From SAR202 cluster bacterium bin16 (GTDB lineage Bacteria; Chloroflexota; Dehalococcoidia; Lucifugimonadales; Australimonadaceae): 64,000 bases of DNA. The notes under the pieces were generated by a model. The model saw nothing but the letters and a program-made list of their open reading frames with translations, did no database searches and was not told the origin of the DNA. Positions 20,121 through 29,453 of this stretch are shown in pieces. Position 1 is the stretch's first letter. Each line of letters opens with the position of its first letter. Where the stretch lies: positions 1-64,000 of the forward strand of contig MPMJ01000006.1 of assembly GCA_002238425.1 (NCBI GenBank), written 5' to 3'. The translations under genes and the position numbers were made by a program.

Positions 20121-20165
20121 GACGCCCCCAGTTGGGGGCGTCGGCCCAGTGATGCTATCACTGGG
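20121..20165. promoter_or_regulatory. Tandem perfect stem-loops in the divergent lipB/NYN intergenic region
   Basis: GACGCCCCCAGTTGGGGGCGTC at 20121-20142 and CCCAGTGAT-GCT-ATCACTGGG at 20145-20165. Confidence 0.5.
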
Positions 20166-20240
20166 GGGGTGAAGCCATTTCACACCGATGTGCCTCAGAT
20201 GTCAAGCGCGAATAGTCCCCTACCCACACGAGCTGAACAC

Positions 20241-20864
20241 ATGACACAGCGGGTCGCAGTCTATATCGACGGGCTCAATCTCTACCAAGGTCTCAAACAG
20301 CAGAGGTGGCAGCGTTACTACTGGCTAGACCTGCGCCTCCTGTCCCTGAGACTGCTGCGAGCCGACCAGCAACTGGTGGCAGTCCGCTATTTCACTGCTG
20401 TTGTGCGTCCGGTGCCCCATGACGCAGACAAACCCAAGCGGCAGGGCACCTACCTGGAGGCACTAGCTACTCTTCCCGACCTGCATATCCACTATGGATA
20501 CCATCTCGCAAAGAGACGGCGCTGCCCTCACTGCGGAGCCATTGAGCAAACCTACGAGGAGAAGATGACCGACGTGAACATAGCGGTCGAACTGCTCGGC
20601 GACGCCCAGGACGACCTCTTCGATACCGCCCTCGTCATATCAGGAGATGGCGACCTGGCCGGACCCGTGCGCACCATCGGCGAGCGCTATCCCGCAAAGC
20701 GAGCTGTAGTCGCTTTCCCACCGGCCCGACATTCCGCAGCGCTTCGCCAAGCAGCGAGAGGTTTCTTCACGATAAGCCGCAGTGCTCTCAGGGACAGCCA
20801 GTTCCCCGATCGCGTATCCAACTCCGATGGCTATGTGCTGACGCGTCCTTCGAGTTGGCAATGA
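20241..20864 (+). CDS. NYN (LabA-like PIN) domain protein
   Basis: VAVYIDGLNLYQGLKQ...EEKMTDVNIAVELLGDAQDDLFDTALVISGDGDLAGPVRTIGERYP with CPHCG. Confidence 0.88.
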   Translation: MTQRVAVYIDGLNLYQGLKQQRWQRYYWLDLRLLSLRLLRADQQLVAVRYFTAVVRPVPHDADKPKRQGTYLEALATLPDLHIHYGYHLAKRRRCPHCGAIEQTYEEKMTDVNIAVELLGDAQDDLFDTALVISGDGDLAGPVRTIGERYPAKRAVVAFPPARHSAALRQAARGFFTISRSALRDSQFPDRVSNSDGYVLTRPSSWQ

Positions 20865-20880
20865 GACCCACCGCGCCGCG

Positions 20881-21732
20881 CTACACCGTGAACTTCATGA
20901 GGTCTTCACCGAAGATCAACGTTCTGTCGTAATTGGCACTGATGACCTCGCGCGACCATGGTTCGTCGACGTCTCCCATGTGGGTGGCGACTACGTGCGG
21001 GACGAGGGACCGGGCGGCGACGTCCGCGAGACCGTGCGGGCAGGTGTGCGAGTTGGCGATGCGCCGCGCGAACTCCGTGAGGTTCTCCCGGTCTACGTCG
21101 TGGTAGTCGCGGCCGTCGGGCGCGGGGCCGCCCCGGTGCGGCTGGGTGTACATCAACTCGTGCAGCAGCATGTCCGAGGTGGAGGCGGCCTCGACGATGG
21201 CGTCGCTCACCGCCGTATCGCCGGAGATGACCAGTTTGCTGTTGTCGTCCTCGAACACGAAGCCGAGGGCGGGCTTCACGTAGCCGTGCTCGACCTCAAG
21301 CGCGGTGGCTCGCCAGCCGTTGCCCTCGACATGGTCGCCGTGGTCGACCTCGATAACGCGCACGTTCATGACGTCCTCGCCCACGCGGTCGTGGAGCCGG
21401 CGGATGCGGATGTCCTCCTCGAAGGCGTGGACGAGGCGGTCGACGAAGTCCCTCGTGCGCGCCGGGCCGACGACGGTGAACGGTCGCTTGCGGTAGCGGA
21501 TCCAGCCGGTGAGCAGCACGTGGGCGAGGTCGATGGTGTGGTCCGAGTGCATGTGGGTAAGGAAGATGTAGTCCAGCTCCGCGGTGTCCTGCCCGATCTC
21601 CACCATGCGGCGCACGCAGCCGGTGCCCGTGTCCACGAGGACGGACTCCCCGCCGATGCGGAGGAGGTTGCTAGGCCCCGCGCGCTGCGGGCTGGGCTGG
21701 GGCGTGCCTGTGCCGAGCAGGGTCAGTTCCAT
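20881..21732 (-). CDS. MBL-fold hydrolase, RNase Z/arylsulfatase-like
   Basis: MELTLLGTGTPQPSPQRAGPSNLLRIGGESVLVDTGTG...FLTHMHSDHTIDLAHVL...KLVISGDTAVSDAIVEAA. Confidence 0.88.
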   Translation of the reverse strand: MELTLLGTGTPQPSPQRAGPSNLLRIGGESVLVDTGTGCVRRMVEIGQDTAELDYIFLTHMHSDHTIDLAHVLLTGWIRYRKRPFTVVGPARTRDFVDRLVHAFEEDIRIRRLHDRVGEDVMNVRVIEVDHGDHVEGNGWRATALEVEHGYVKPALGFVFEDDNSKLVISGDTAVSDAIVEAASTSDMLLHELMYTQPHRGGPAPDGRDYHDVDRENLTEFARRIANSHTCPHGLADVAARSLVPHVVATHMGDVDEPWSREVISANYDRTLIFGEDLMKFTV

Positions 21733-21849
21733 GGGGCGTTGCTCCTTCGTTGGTGCGCCTGCGGCTTCAGACAAGTGGGTCGTGTCTCAGTTTGACGACG
21801 AGGGGCGCAGGAAAGAGAGTGAGGATCATGTGCAGCGGAACATTCGACA

Positions 21850-22152
21850 TTATAGAGACCCCCATAGTCGGGAAGCGTCATCCGCCCTCTGTTGTATCTG
21901 TGCTGCTAGAACGCGTGCAGCCCCTACCGTGAGTGAAGTCGCCGCAACCATGCGAACAGGCCCATCGACCAGAAACCGGAGAGTGATTTCTGCTGCATAC
22001 TGGTCGGCTCGCGGTATATCAGGCACTTCGATGTTGTACCCAGCCATCATGTAGTGGGGCAGGTTGAGTTCTCCTTGAAACTCAGCGTGTGCGAACGGTT
22101 CTGTCATCTCCATTCCTCTCTGTGTCTCTTCTCGGGTGTCTTCCCTCGTCAC
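21850..22152 (-). CDS. Hypothetical protein
   Basis: Open frame overlapping the upstream ORF by a few bases (translational coupling); internal ATG with SD near 22107 also possible. Confidence 0.4.
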   Translation of the reverse strand: MTREDTREETQRGMEMTEPFAHAEFQGELNLPHYMMAGYNIEVPDIPRADQYAAEITLRFLVDGPVRMVAATSLTVGAARVLAAQIQQRADDASRLWGSL

Positions 22153-22481
22153 TCGTTCTCTAGTTCGCGCTGAGCGCGTTTGAACTCAGCGGCCTTTACG
22201 GTAGCTTTGCGCTTCTCTTCCTGAGTGTTCCTCATTGCTGCGCCGACCATAAGCAAGATTGTCAGCAGGGCAGCCAAGACAGCGAGGGGCCATATCGTCC
22301 AGTCTGGAAGTTCAGCGTCGAACAGTAGAAACGGAAGTGACGCGAGCAAGAACAGCACCAACAGCATGAGCAGGAAGATGCACGGCCCGCAGAGGATCAG
22401 CCCGAAGACTGAGGCGAAAGCGGCCTTCACCTTATCGCCGGCGCTCAGTTGTATTTCGGGTTCCTTCATGGTGTAGTCCAC
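22149..22481 (-). CDS. Small membrane protein
   Basis: Two strongly hydrophobic segments (VFGLILCGPCIFLLMLLVLFLLASLPFLLF; WTIWPLAVLAALLTILLMVGAAM). Confidence 0.5.
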   Translation of the reverse strand: MDYTMKEPEIQLSAGDKVKAAFASVFGLILCGPCIFLLMLLVLFLLASLPFLLFDAELPDWTIWPLAVLAALLTILLMVGAAMRNTQEEKRKATVKAAEFKRAQRELENE

Positions 22482-22577
22482 TGTCTCCTTTGGTCGTCGG
22501 CGTTTAGGTGGGAGGATGCGGGGATGACGGAAAAGGGATGCGAGGTTCCTGCCTTCGCAGGAACGACGGGAGGTGCG

Positions 22578-23753
22578 CTAGTGGTGGAAAAGGCGGACGC
22601 CGGAGAGGGCCATGGTGATGCCGTATTCGGCGCAGGCGGCGGCTACGTCTTCGTCGCGGACGGAGCCGCCGGGCTGGACGACGTATTTCACGCCACTCAT
22701 GGCGGCGCGGTCGATGTTGTCGCGGAAGGGGATGAAGGCGTCGGAGGCCATCGAGACGTTGGTGAGTTGGTCCAGCCACGCGCGGCGCTCGGCGGGGCTG
22801 AGGCGTTGCGGGGTCTCCGCGAACGCGGCGCGCCAGACCTGGTCCTCGGCGGGGGCGAGGTCGTCGCGGATGAAGCCGTCGACGGCGTTGTCGCGCTCGG
22901 GGCGCCCGATGCCTTCCCTGAACGGCAGTCCGAGCGTGGCCGGGTGCTGGCGCAGCCACCAGATGTCGGCCTTGTTGCCAGCGAGGCGCGTGCAGTGGAT
23001 GCGCGACTGCTGCCCTGCCCCGTTTCCGATGACCTGGCCGTCGAGCGCGAGGCACATGGAGTTGGACTGCGTGAACTTGAGCGTGACCAGCGCCACGGTG
23101 AGGTCGCGCTGCGCCGATTCCGGCAGGCCGCCGTCGGCGCCTGTGACGTTGGCGAGCTGCGCGGCCCAGTCGGAGGTGCTGTTGCGGCCCTGCTGCATCC
23201 GCACGCCGAACACGGTGCGCGTCTCCTCGTCCGGCGGCTCGTAGTCGGGGTCGGCCTCCAGCATGCAGTAGCGCCCGCCCTGCTTGGCGGAGAGCAGCTC
23301 CGCAGCCTCCGGCGTGAAACCGGGCGCGATGATGCCGTCCGAGACCTCGCGGCGTATGAGGCGGGCTGTGGGTGCGTCGACCTCGTCCGAGAGCGCGATC
23401 CAGTCGCCGAACGACGAGACGCGGTCGGCGCCGCGGGCGCGGGCGTAGGCGGCAGCGAGGGGCGAGAGGGACGCGCCGTCGACGAAGTACGCCTGTGCGA
23501 GGGTGTCGCTGAGCGGTACGCCGACCGCCGCTCCGGCGGGGCTGACGTGCTTGAACGACGCCGCGGCGGGCATGCCGGTGGCGGCTCGGAGTTCGCGCAC
23601 GAGTTGCCAGGAGTTGAGCGCGTCCAGCAGGTTGATGAAGCCGGGCGAGCCGTTACGGACCTCGAACGGGAGCGTTCCCTGCTCAACGAACGCCCTCGCA
23701 GGGGTCTGGTGGGGGTTCATCCCGTAGCGGAGTGTGATCTCGGACTCAGGCAT
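22578..23753 (-). CDS. AICAR formyltransferase (PurH-type transformylase domain without an IMP cyclohydrolase domain)
   Basis: LRYGMNPHQTPARAF...ASFKHVSPAGAAVG...KFTQSNSMCLALDGQVIGNGAGQQSRIHCTRLAG...DAFIPFRDNIDRAAMSGVKYVVQPGGSVRD. Confidence 0.93.
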   Translation of the reverse strand: MPESEITLRYGMNPHQTPARAFVEQGTLPFEVRNGSPGFINLLDALNSWQLVRELRAATGMPAAASFKHVSPAGAAVGVPLSDTLAQAYFVDGASLSPLAAAYARARGADRVSSFGDWIALSDEVDAPTARLIRREVSDGIIAPGFTPEAAELLSAKQGGRYCMLEADPDYEPPDEETRTVFGVRMQQGRNSTSDWAAQLANVTGADGGLPESAQRDLTVALVTLKFTQSNSMCLALDGQVIGNGAGQQSRIHCTRLAGNKADIWWLRQHPATLGLPFREGIGRPERDNAVDGFIRDDLAPAEDQVWRAAFAETPQRLSPAERRAWLDQLTNVSMASDAFIPFRDNIDRAAMSGVKYVVQPGGSVRDEDVAAACAEYGITMALSGVRLFHH

Positions 23754-24180
23754 GCCTATCCTCGTTCAAGTTGTTCAGAGTAGCGTACCCGGCCCCACCA
23801 CCCCGGTCACCCCCATCCTATCCTTCCCCCATCAAGGGGGAAGGGATCAGGCGCCCCAATGCCCCACCCCCGGGTACCCTCACCCCAACCCTCTCCCCTT
23901 GTAGGGAGAGGGGGTCAGACACTGTCATTCCGAGCGTAGCCGAGGAATCTCTCGGGAACTGCATTGCGCATGCGAACGCTCCCCGAGAGGATGTTGCGCG
24001 CTAAAGCGCGGGCTTCGCTCAACATGACAATGCAAGGAGGCCTCGGCCTGAGTCAGCATAGGCGCCCCGCGCCGCTCCCCACCCCGTGTGCACTGCCCGT
24101 GCACTCTGGATTCCCGCTTTCGCGGGAATGACGGGGAATGGCGGGGAATGGCAGGAATGACGGACAACCATCCTTGCGCC

Positions 24181-26802
24181 CTACCCCAGCCCGATGCTCT
24201 CGTCGACGACTTCGAGGCGGGCCTTGACGGCGCTGAGGAAGGCGGCGGCCTCCGCGCCGTCGCCGACGCGGGGGGCGAAGGGGGGGCAGAGGGTCATCAT
24301 GGGGCGGACCGGGAAGGCGGCGGCCTCCGCGCCGTCGCAGACGCGGTGGTCGAAGGTGAGACAGAGGTTCATCATGGAGCGCACGGCGATGGCGTCGCCC
24401 TCGACGACGACGGGGCGCTTCACGATTGCTTCCGTCGTCATGATGGCGGCCTGCGGGTGGTTGATGATGGGCACGGAGACGACGGAGCCGAGCGCGCCGG
24501 TGTTGTTGAGCGTGAACGTCCCGCCCTGCACGTCCTCGATGGCGAGTGTCCCCGCGCGCGCGCCGTCGGACAGGCGGCGCAGCTCGGCGGCGATGCCTGC
24601 GATGCTGAGCGTGTCGGCGTCGCGCAGCACCGGGACCATGAGCCCGGCCTCGGTCGAGACGGCGACGGCGAGGTTGACGCGGTTGTTGAGGGTGATGTGG
24701 CCGTCGTCCCAGCGCGCGTTGAGGCGCGGGTGCTCGCGCAGGACAGCGGCCAACGCGCTCGCCGCGAACGGCAGGTAGGTGAGCGGCGTGCCGTGCCTCT
24801 CTTCGAATGCCGCCTTGAGCGCGTCCCGCGTTCGCACGAGGCGGGTGACGTCCACCTCAACCATCGACCACGCGGCGGGAATCTCGCGGGAGGAGCGGGC
24901 CATGTGCTCGGCTATGATGCGGCGGACGGGCGTCAGGGGCATCACGGAGGTGTCTTCGGCTGCTGCGGCCGGCTCTGCCGGGGCGGCCTCTTCTACTGCT
25001 TCCTCTTCCTCCACATCCTCGGGAGCTTCTTCCTCTACCTCATCGACTTCTTCTGTAGCCGGTTCCTCCTCTACTTCCTCTGGAGCAGCTTCATCCGCGA
25101 CCGGCTCTGCCTCCGTGGCTTGCGCTGGCTCCGCGGCTTCCTCGTGCGCTGCCCACGCACTCCCAACAAGCTGCGAGGTTCCTGCCTCCGCAGGAACGAC
25201 GGGGGGAGGAGCGGGAGTGACGGGGATGGGGGGCTCGTCCTCGGCAATGTCTTGCGCGGCCTGCTCCGCCTCTGCGGCTTCCGCCTCTTGCTCGACGACA
25301 TCTTGCGCGACTTGTACTGCCTCCGCGGCCTGCGCAGATTCCTCGGTTTCCTCGTGCGCTGCCCGCACACCCTGGATTCCCGCCTGTGCGGGAATGACGG
25401 GAATCGGGGGCTCGGCGTCGACTATCGCCAGCGCCGCGTCTTCCGCCTCTTGCTCGGCGAAATCTTCCGTGAGCGGCTCTGCCTCCGCGGCCTGCGCAGG
25501 TTCCTCGGTTTCCTCGTGCGCTGCCCACGCATCCCCAACAGGCTGCGAGGTTCCTGCCTCCGCAGGAACGACGGGGGGAGGTGCGGGAGTGACGGGACTC
25601 GGGAGCTCTTCTCCGATTTCAGTCGGCACCGCGTCTTCCGCCTCTTGCTCGGCGACATCTTCCGTGAGCGGCTCTGCCTCCGCGGCCTGCGCAGGCTCCT
25701 CAGTTTCCTCGTGCGCTGCCCGCGCACCCTGGATTCCCGCCTGTGCGGGAATGACGGGGCTTGGGGGCTCGGCGTCGGCTACAGGCTGTGCCGCGTCTTC
25801 TTCCGCGACCGGCTCTGCCTCCGCGGCCTGCGCAGGCTCCTCGGTTTCCTCGTGCGCTGCCCACGCACTCCCAACAGGCCGCGAGGTTCCTGCCTCCGCA
25901 GGAACGACAGGGGGAGGTGCGGGAATGACCGGGCTTGCCGCCTCAGCCTCATCTTCCGGAGCGGCCTCCTCTGCCGCCTCCTCCGGTGCAACCGCTTGCA
26001 CTTCTCCTGCAGCGGGTTCCTCTTCTGCGCTCGCTTCCTCCGTTTGGGAAGTCATACGGCTGACGGCTTCGAGCAGGTCCTTGCTCGTGATGCGGCCTCC
26101 GGTGCCGGTGCCCTCAATCGTCGAGAGGTCGATGCCATACTGCGCCGACAGCCTCGCGACGAGCGGCGAGATGACGTAACTGCGGTCCGGCTCCGCGACG
26201 CTCGGCGCTGCGGGCTCGTGCGCGCTTTCGATGTGCACGTGCGCGTCCTGCAGGGCGTCCGGGCGTCCCTCCCCGTGCTCCCCTGAGCCTGTCGGGCCGA
26301 CGCTGCGGACGCTGTCCATGAACTCAAAGGCGGGTTGCGCGGCTTCTTCGTCGCCCCCACCCCCAGGGAGAGGGGGTTCTTGTTCGCTGTTCGCGGCCGG
26401 CATCGCCCACGCGCCGCCAACACGTCCGGCGTCGCCGGTTGGTTCATCTTCGGCAGGTGCTTCTTCCTCGAAGGAGATGGGGTCAGCGGATGCGGCTGGG
26501 TCGGGCTGGTGAGGGCGCGCTGAAGCGCGTCCTGCCTCCGGAGGAACGACGGAGGGATCCTCCCCATCCACCTCCATCTCGCAGATGGGCTGGCCCATGG
26601 GGACGGTCTCGCCCTCTTCGGCGAGGGCACGGACGAACACGCCCGTGAACGGCGACGGGGCCTCCATGCTCACCTTGTCGGTGACGACTTCGACGAGGGG
26701 GTCGTATCGCTCGACGTGCTGGCCCGGCTCCACGAGCCACTTGCCGATGACACCCTCGGTCACCGATTCACCCACCTGCGGCAGTTCGATAATCTTGATC
26801 AT
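24181..26802 (-). CDS. 2-oxoacid dehydrogenase E2 (dihydrolipoyl acyltransferase) with repeat-expanded linker
   Basis: Lipoyl domain (VTDKVSMEAPSPFTG), PSBD (VISPLVARLSAQYGIDLSTIEGTGTGGRITSKDLLEAV), catalytic domain (LTFDHRVCDGAEAAAF). About 870 aa with a repetitive linker. Confidence 0.92.
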   Translation of the reverse strand: MIKIIELPQVGESVTEGVIGKWLVEPGQHVERYDPLVEVVTDKVSMEAPSPFTGVFVRALAEEGETVPMGQPICEMEVDGEDPSVVPPEAGRASARPHQPDPAASADPISFEEEAPAEDEPTGDAGRVGGAWAMPAANSEQEPPLPGGGGDEEAAQPAFEFMDSVRSVGPTGSGEHGEGRPDALQDAHVHIESAHEPAAPSVAEPDRSYVISPLVARLSAQYGIDLSTIEGTGTGGRITSKDLLEAVSRMTSQTEEASAEEEPAAGEVQAVAPEEAAEEAAPEDEAEAASPVIPAPPPVVPAEAGTSRPVGSAWAAHEETEEPAQAAEAEPVAEEDAAQPVADAEPPSPVIPAQAGIQGARAAHEETEEPAQAAEAEPLTEDVAEQEAEDAVPTEIGEELPSPVTPAPPPVVPAEAGTSQPVGDAWAAHEETEEPAQAAEAEPLTEDFAEQEAEDAALAIVDAEPPIPVIPAQAGIQGVRAAHEETEESAQAAEAVQVAQDVVEQEAEAAEAEQAAQDIAEDEPPIPVTPAPPPVVPAEAGTSQLVGSAWAAHEEAAEPAQATEAEPVADEAAPEEVEEEPATEEVDEVEEEAPEDVEEEEAVEEAAPAEPAAAAEDTSVMPLTPVRRIIAEHMARSSREIPAAWSMVEVDVTRLVRTRDALKAAFEERHGTPLTYLPFAASALAAVLREHPRLNARWDDGHITLNNRVNLAVAVSTEAGLMVPVLRDADTLSIAGIAAELRRLSDGARAGTLAIEDVQGGTFTLNNTGALGSVVSVPIINHPQAAIMTTEAIVKRPVVVEGDAIAVRSMMNLCLTFDHRVCDGAEAAAFPVRPMMTLCPPFAPRVGDGAEAAAFLSAVKARLEVVDESIGLG
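24238..24387 (-). repeat. 75-bp tandem duplication within the E2 3' end
   Basis: Copy starting at 24238 versus copy starting at 24313 (period 75 bp) encode ...PRVGDGAEAAAFL and ...DHRVCDGAEAAAFP. Differences are biased towards G in the first copy. Confidence 0.85.
25175..25911 (-). repeat. Five dispersed-type palindromic elements in the E2 linker
   Basis: GTTCCTGCCTCCGCAGGAAC at about 25175, 25546 and 25883 alternates with GGATTCCCGCCTGTGCGGGAATGACGG at about 25373 and 25729, encoding VVPAEAGTS and VIPAQAGIQ. Confidence 0.9.
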
Positions 26803-27047
26803 GTTCAGCATTCCCTCTGCGCTACCGGTTCAGCCTCACTGCGCAACTTGCCCCGACGGTTCACCCCCATCCCAGCCTTCCCCCATCGAGGGAGAAGGGA
26901 CAAACACCCTCGCTCCAAGACTGCGAGGTTGCGCGCTAAAGCGCGGGAACGACGGGGCCGTGCCCATGCTCCTCACCTCGCCGACTCACCCCTATCCTGA
27001 CCTTCCCCAACAAGGGGAAGGGACAAACACTCCCGCTCCTGGGATGC

Positions 27048-28031
27048 TCAGTACGCCACCAGTTCTCTGAGTTTGGCCGCTATCTTCTCCGCTGTCGGCA
27101 TGTAGGCCGCCTCCAGCGTGGGGGCGAAGGGCATCGCCGGAATCTCGGGGCCCGCGCACCGCATCACCGGGGCGTCCAGGTACTCGAACGCGTGCTCGGC
27201 GATGAGCGCGCTCACCTCCGAGCCGACGGACACTGCGGCGTTGTCCTCGTGCACCACGAGCACCTTGCTCGTCTTGCGCACCGACTCCAGCACCGTTTCC
27301 GTATCGAGCGGCCGGAGCGTGCGCAGGTCGACGACCTCGACGCTCACGCCCTCGTTCTCCAGTTCGGCAGCCGCCTGCATCGAATAGTGGAGCGTGAGGC
27401 CGTACGTGATGACCGACACGTCGGTCCCCTCCCGCTTCACCTCCGCCAAGCCGATGGGCACGACGTAGTCCTCGTCCGGCGTCTCGCCGCGCACCGAGCG
27501 GTACGTGCGCTTGTGCTCCAGCACGATGACGGGGTCGTCGTCGCGGATGGCCGCTTTCAGCAGGCCCTTCGCGTCGTACGGGGTCGCCGGGGCAACGACC
27601 TTCAGGCCGGGCGTGTGGGCGAAGTACGACTCGACGCTCTGGGAGTGGTAGAGCCCGCCGCGCACGTGTCCGCCGTACGGGGAGCGCAGCACCATCGGCA
27701 CGTTCAGCTTCCCGTTGGAGCCGTAGCGAATGCGGGCAGCCTCGCCGATCATCTGGTTCACGGTCGGCCAGATGAAGTCCGCGAACTGCACCTCGGCGAT
27801 GGGGCGCAGGCCGGAGAGCGCCGCGCCGACCGCGATGCCGGCTATCGAGGCCTCGGCAAGCGGCGTGTCGATGACGCGCTGCTCCCCGAACTCGTCGAGG
27901 AAGTCCTTCGTGGCGAGGAAGACGCCGCCACGGCGTCCCACGTCCTCGCCCATCACGAACACAGACGAGTCGCGCGCCATCTCCTCGCGCATCGCTTCGC
28001 GTATGGCTTCTATGACGGTGACTACTGCCAT
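27048..28031 (-). CDS. 2-oxoacid dehydrogenase E1 beta subunit
   Basis: VTVIEAIREAMREEMARDSSVFVMGEDVGRRGGVFLAT...DTPLAEASIAGIAVGAALSGLRPIAEVQFADFIWPTVNQ. Confidence 0.95.
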   Translation of the reverse strand: MAVVTVIEAIREAMREEMARDSSVFVMGEDVGRRGGVFLATKDFLDEFGEQRVIDTPLAEASIAGIAVGAALSGLRPIAEVQFADFIWPTVNQMIGEAARIRYGSNGKLNVPMVLRSPYGGHVRGGLYHSQSVESYFAHTPGLKVVAPATPYDAKGLLKAAIRDDDPVIVLEHKRTYRSVRGETPDEDYVVPIGLAEVKREGTDVSVITYGLTLHYSMQAAAELENEGVSVEVVDLRTLRPLDTETVLESVRKTSKVLVVHEDNAAVSVGSEVSALIAEHAFEYLDAPVMRCAGPEIPAMPFAPTLEAAYMPTAEKIAAKLRELVAY

Positions 28032-28302
28032 CGTTACTCTCTCACGCTAGTCCTTCGCCCCTTACCCCAGCCCTCTCCTTCAAAGACCCTTGCGTCACCC
28101 CTATCACACCACTCTTCCCCCGCGGGTTCACCCTCACCGCGCGCTAAAGCGCGTTGCCCTCTCCCCTCAAGGGAGGGGCCGAACACCCCTCGCGTGCCCT
28201 GCCAGGCACTCTGGGTTCCCGCTTTCGCGGGAATGATGAATGGGAGTGGGCATGATGAATGGGAGTGGGCATGACGGGTGCTGACGGTGATTACGGCCAT
28301 CG

Positions 28303-29325
28303 CTACGTCTCGCTCGTGACGTGGCGGAACACGTCCTCGTCGCTGGGGAAGGGGGCGGCTTCTGCGGAGTCGGTCGCCACGTTGATCTCGTCGCGCGCGC
28401 GCTTCTTCATCGCGGCGTCGCGCTCCTCGGAGAGCAGTCCTGTGCCGGAGAGCAGCGCGTGCAGTTTCTCCAGCGGATCGCGCTTCCGGGCCTGCTCGAT
28501 CTCCGCGGGGTCGCGGTAGACAGTGTCGTCGTCGTCGCTGGTGTGCGGGAGGTAACGCTCGACGTCGAACTCAACGATGCTCGGCCCGCCGCCGATCGCG
28601 GCGAGCTGCACCGCGATCGACGCCGCCTGGTACGAGGCGCGGACGTCGGTGCCGTCGACGGTCGTGCCCGGCATCGCGTAGCCTTCGGCGCGCAGTGCGT
28701 ACCGCTCGATGGCCATCTGGCGCGACATGGGAACGGAGATAGCGTACTTGTTGTTCTCCACGAAGAAGACGATGGGCAGCTTGTGGATGGAGGCGAAGTT
28801 CATCGCCTCGTGCACCTCGCCCTGGCTCGTGGTGCCGTCGCCGAAGAAGCAGGCGACGACCGTGTCCTCGCCGCGCATCTTCGCCCCCAGCGCCCAGCCG
28901 ACAGCCTGCGGGACGTGCGTGCCGATGACGTTGGAGTGGTTGATGAACTTGAGCTCAGGAGCGGCCCCGTGCTGGGGGAACTGGCGCGCGCCTGAGAGCG
29001 GTTCGCCATCCCTTGCGAGGAAGCCCCGCAGCGAGTCCTCCGCCGTGAGGCCGAGAGCTGTCGTTACTGCAAGATCGCGGTAGTAGGTGAAGCAGAAGAA
29101 GTCCGGCGCGTTCTTCCGGAGAGCCCAGACGGAAGCGAGCTGCGCGGCCTCGTGGCCCTGGCTCGACGCGACGATGGCCGCCTTGCCCTGCCGGTTCATC
29201 GCCCACACCCGTTCGTCCAACGTACGAACGAGGAGCATGGTGGCGTAGATGTCCAGCAGGTCCTCTGTGGTCAGCGCATCTGCCGGCGCATCCGGGAGGT
29301 CGGTCTGCAGTTCCGCATCTGCCAT
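28303..29325 (-). CDS. 2-oxoacid dehydrogenase E1 alpha subunit
   Basis: ThDP motif GDGTTSQGEVHEAMNFASIHKLPIVFFVENNKYAIS; DDDDTVYRD. Confidence 0.95.
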   Translation of the reverse strand: MADAELQTDLPDAPADALTTEDLLDIYATMLLVRTLDERVWAMNRQGKAAIVASSQGHEAAQLASVWALRKNAPDFFCFTYYRDLAVTTALGLTAEDSLRGFLARDGEPLSGARQFPQHGAAPELKFINHSNVIGTHVPQAVGWALGAKMRGEDTVVACFFGDGTTSQGEVHEAMNFASIHKLPIVFFVENNKYAISVPMSRQMAIERYALRAEGYAMPGTTVDGTDVRASYQAASIAVQLAAIGGGPSIVEFDVERYLPHTSDDDDTVYRDPAEIEQARKRDPLEKLHALLSGTGLLSEERDAAMKKRARDEINVATDSAEAAPFPSDEDVFRHVTSET

Positions 29326-29453
29326 CGTACGTCGATTATCCCACACCCGCCGCTCCACGCCACGCGGGATACGGGACGTTTTCGGCGCATTCCGCACCCC
29401 TGCCCGCCCAGCCCGGGTTGCGTAATCGCACTTAAAGGTGCGATGCTCTTGCC

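Noticed and set aside
24088-26286. 732-aa plus-strand ORF and nested 466-aa ORF 24779-26179
   Set aside because: Antisense to the well-supported E2 gene; the repetitive look (FLVRCPRTLDSRLCGNDG) only mirrors the palindromes in the E2 linker.
28230-28275. 19-bp direct duplication ATGATGAATGGGAGTGGGC
   Set aside because: Single short duplication beside a dispersed repeat; most simply slippage, no functional signal.
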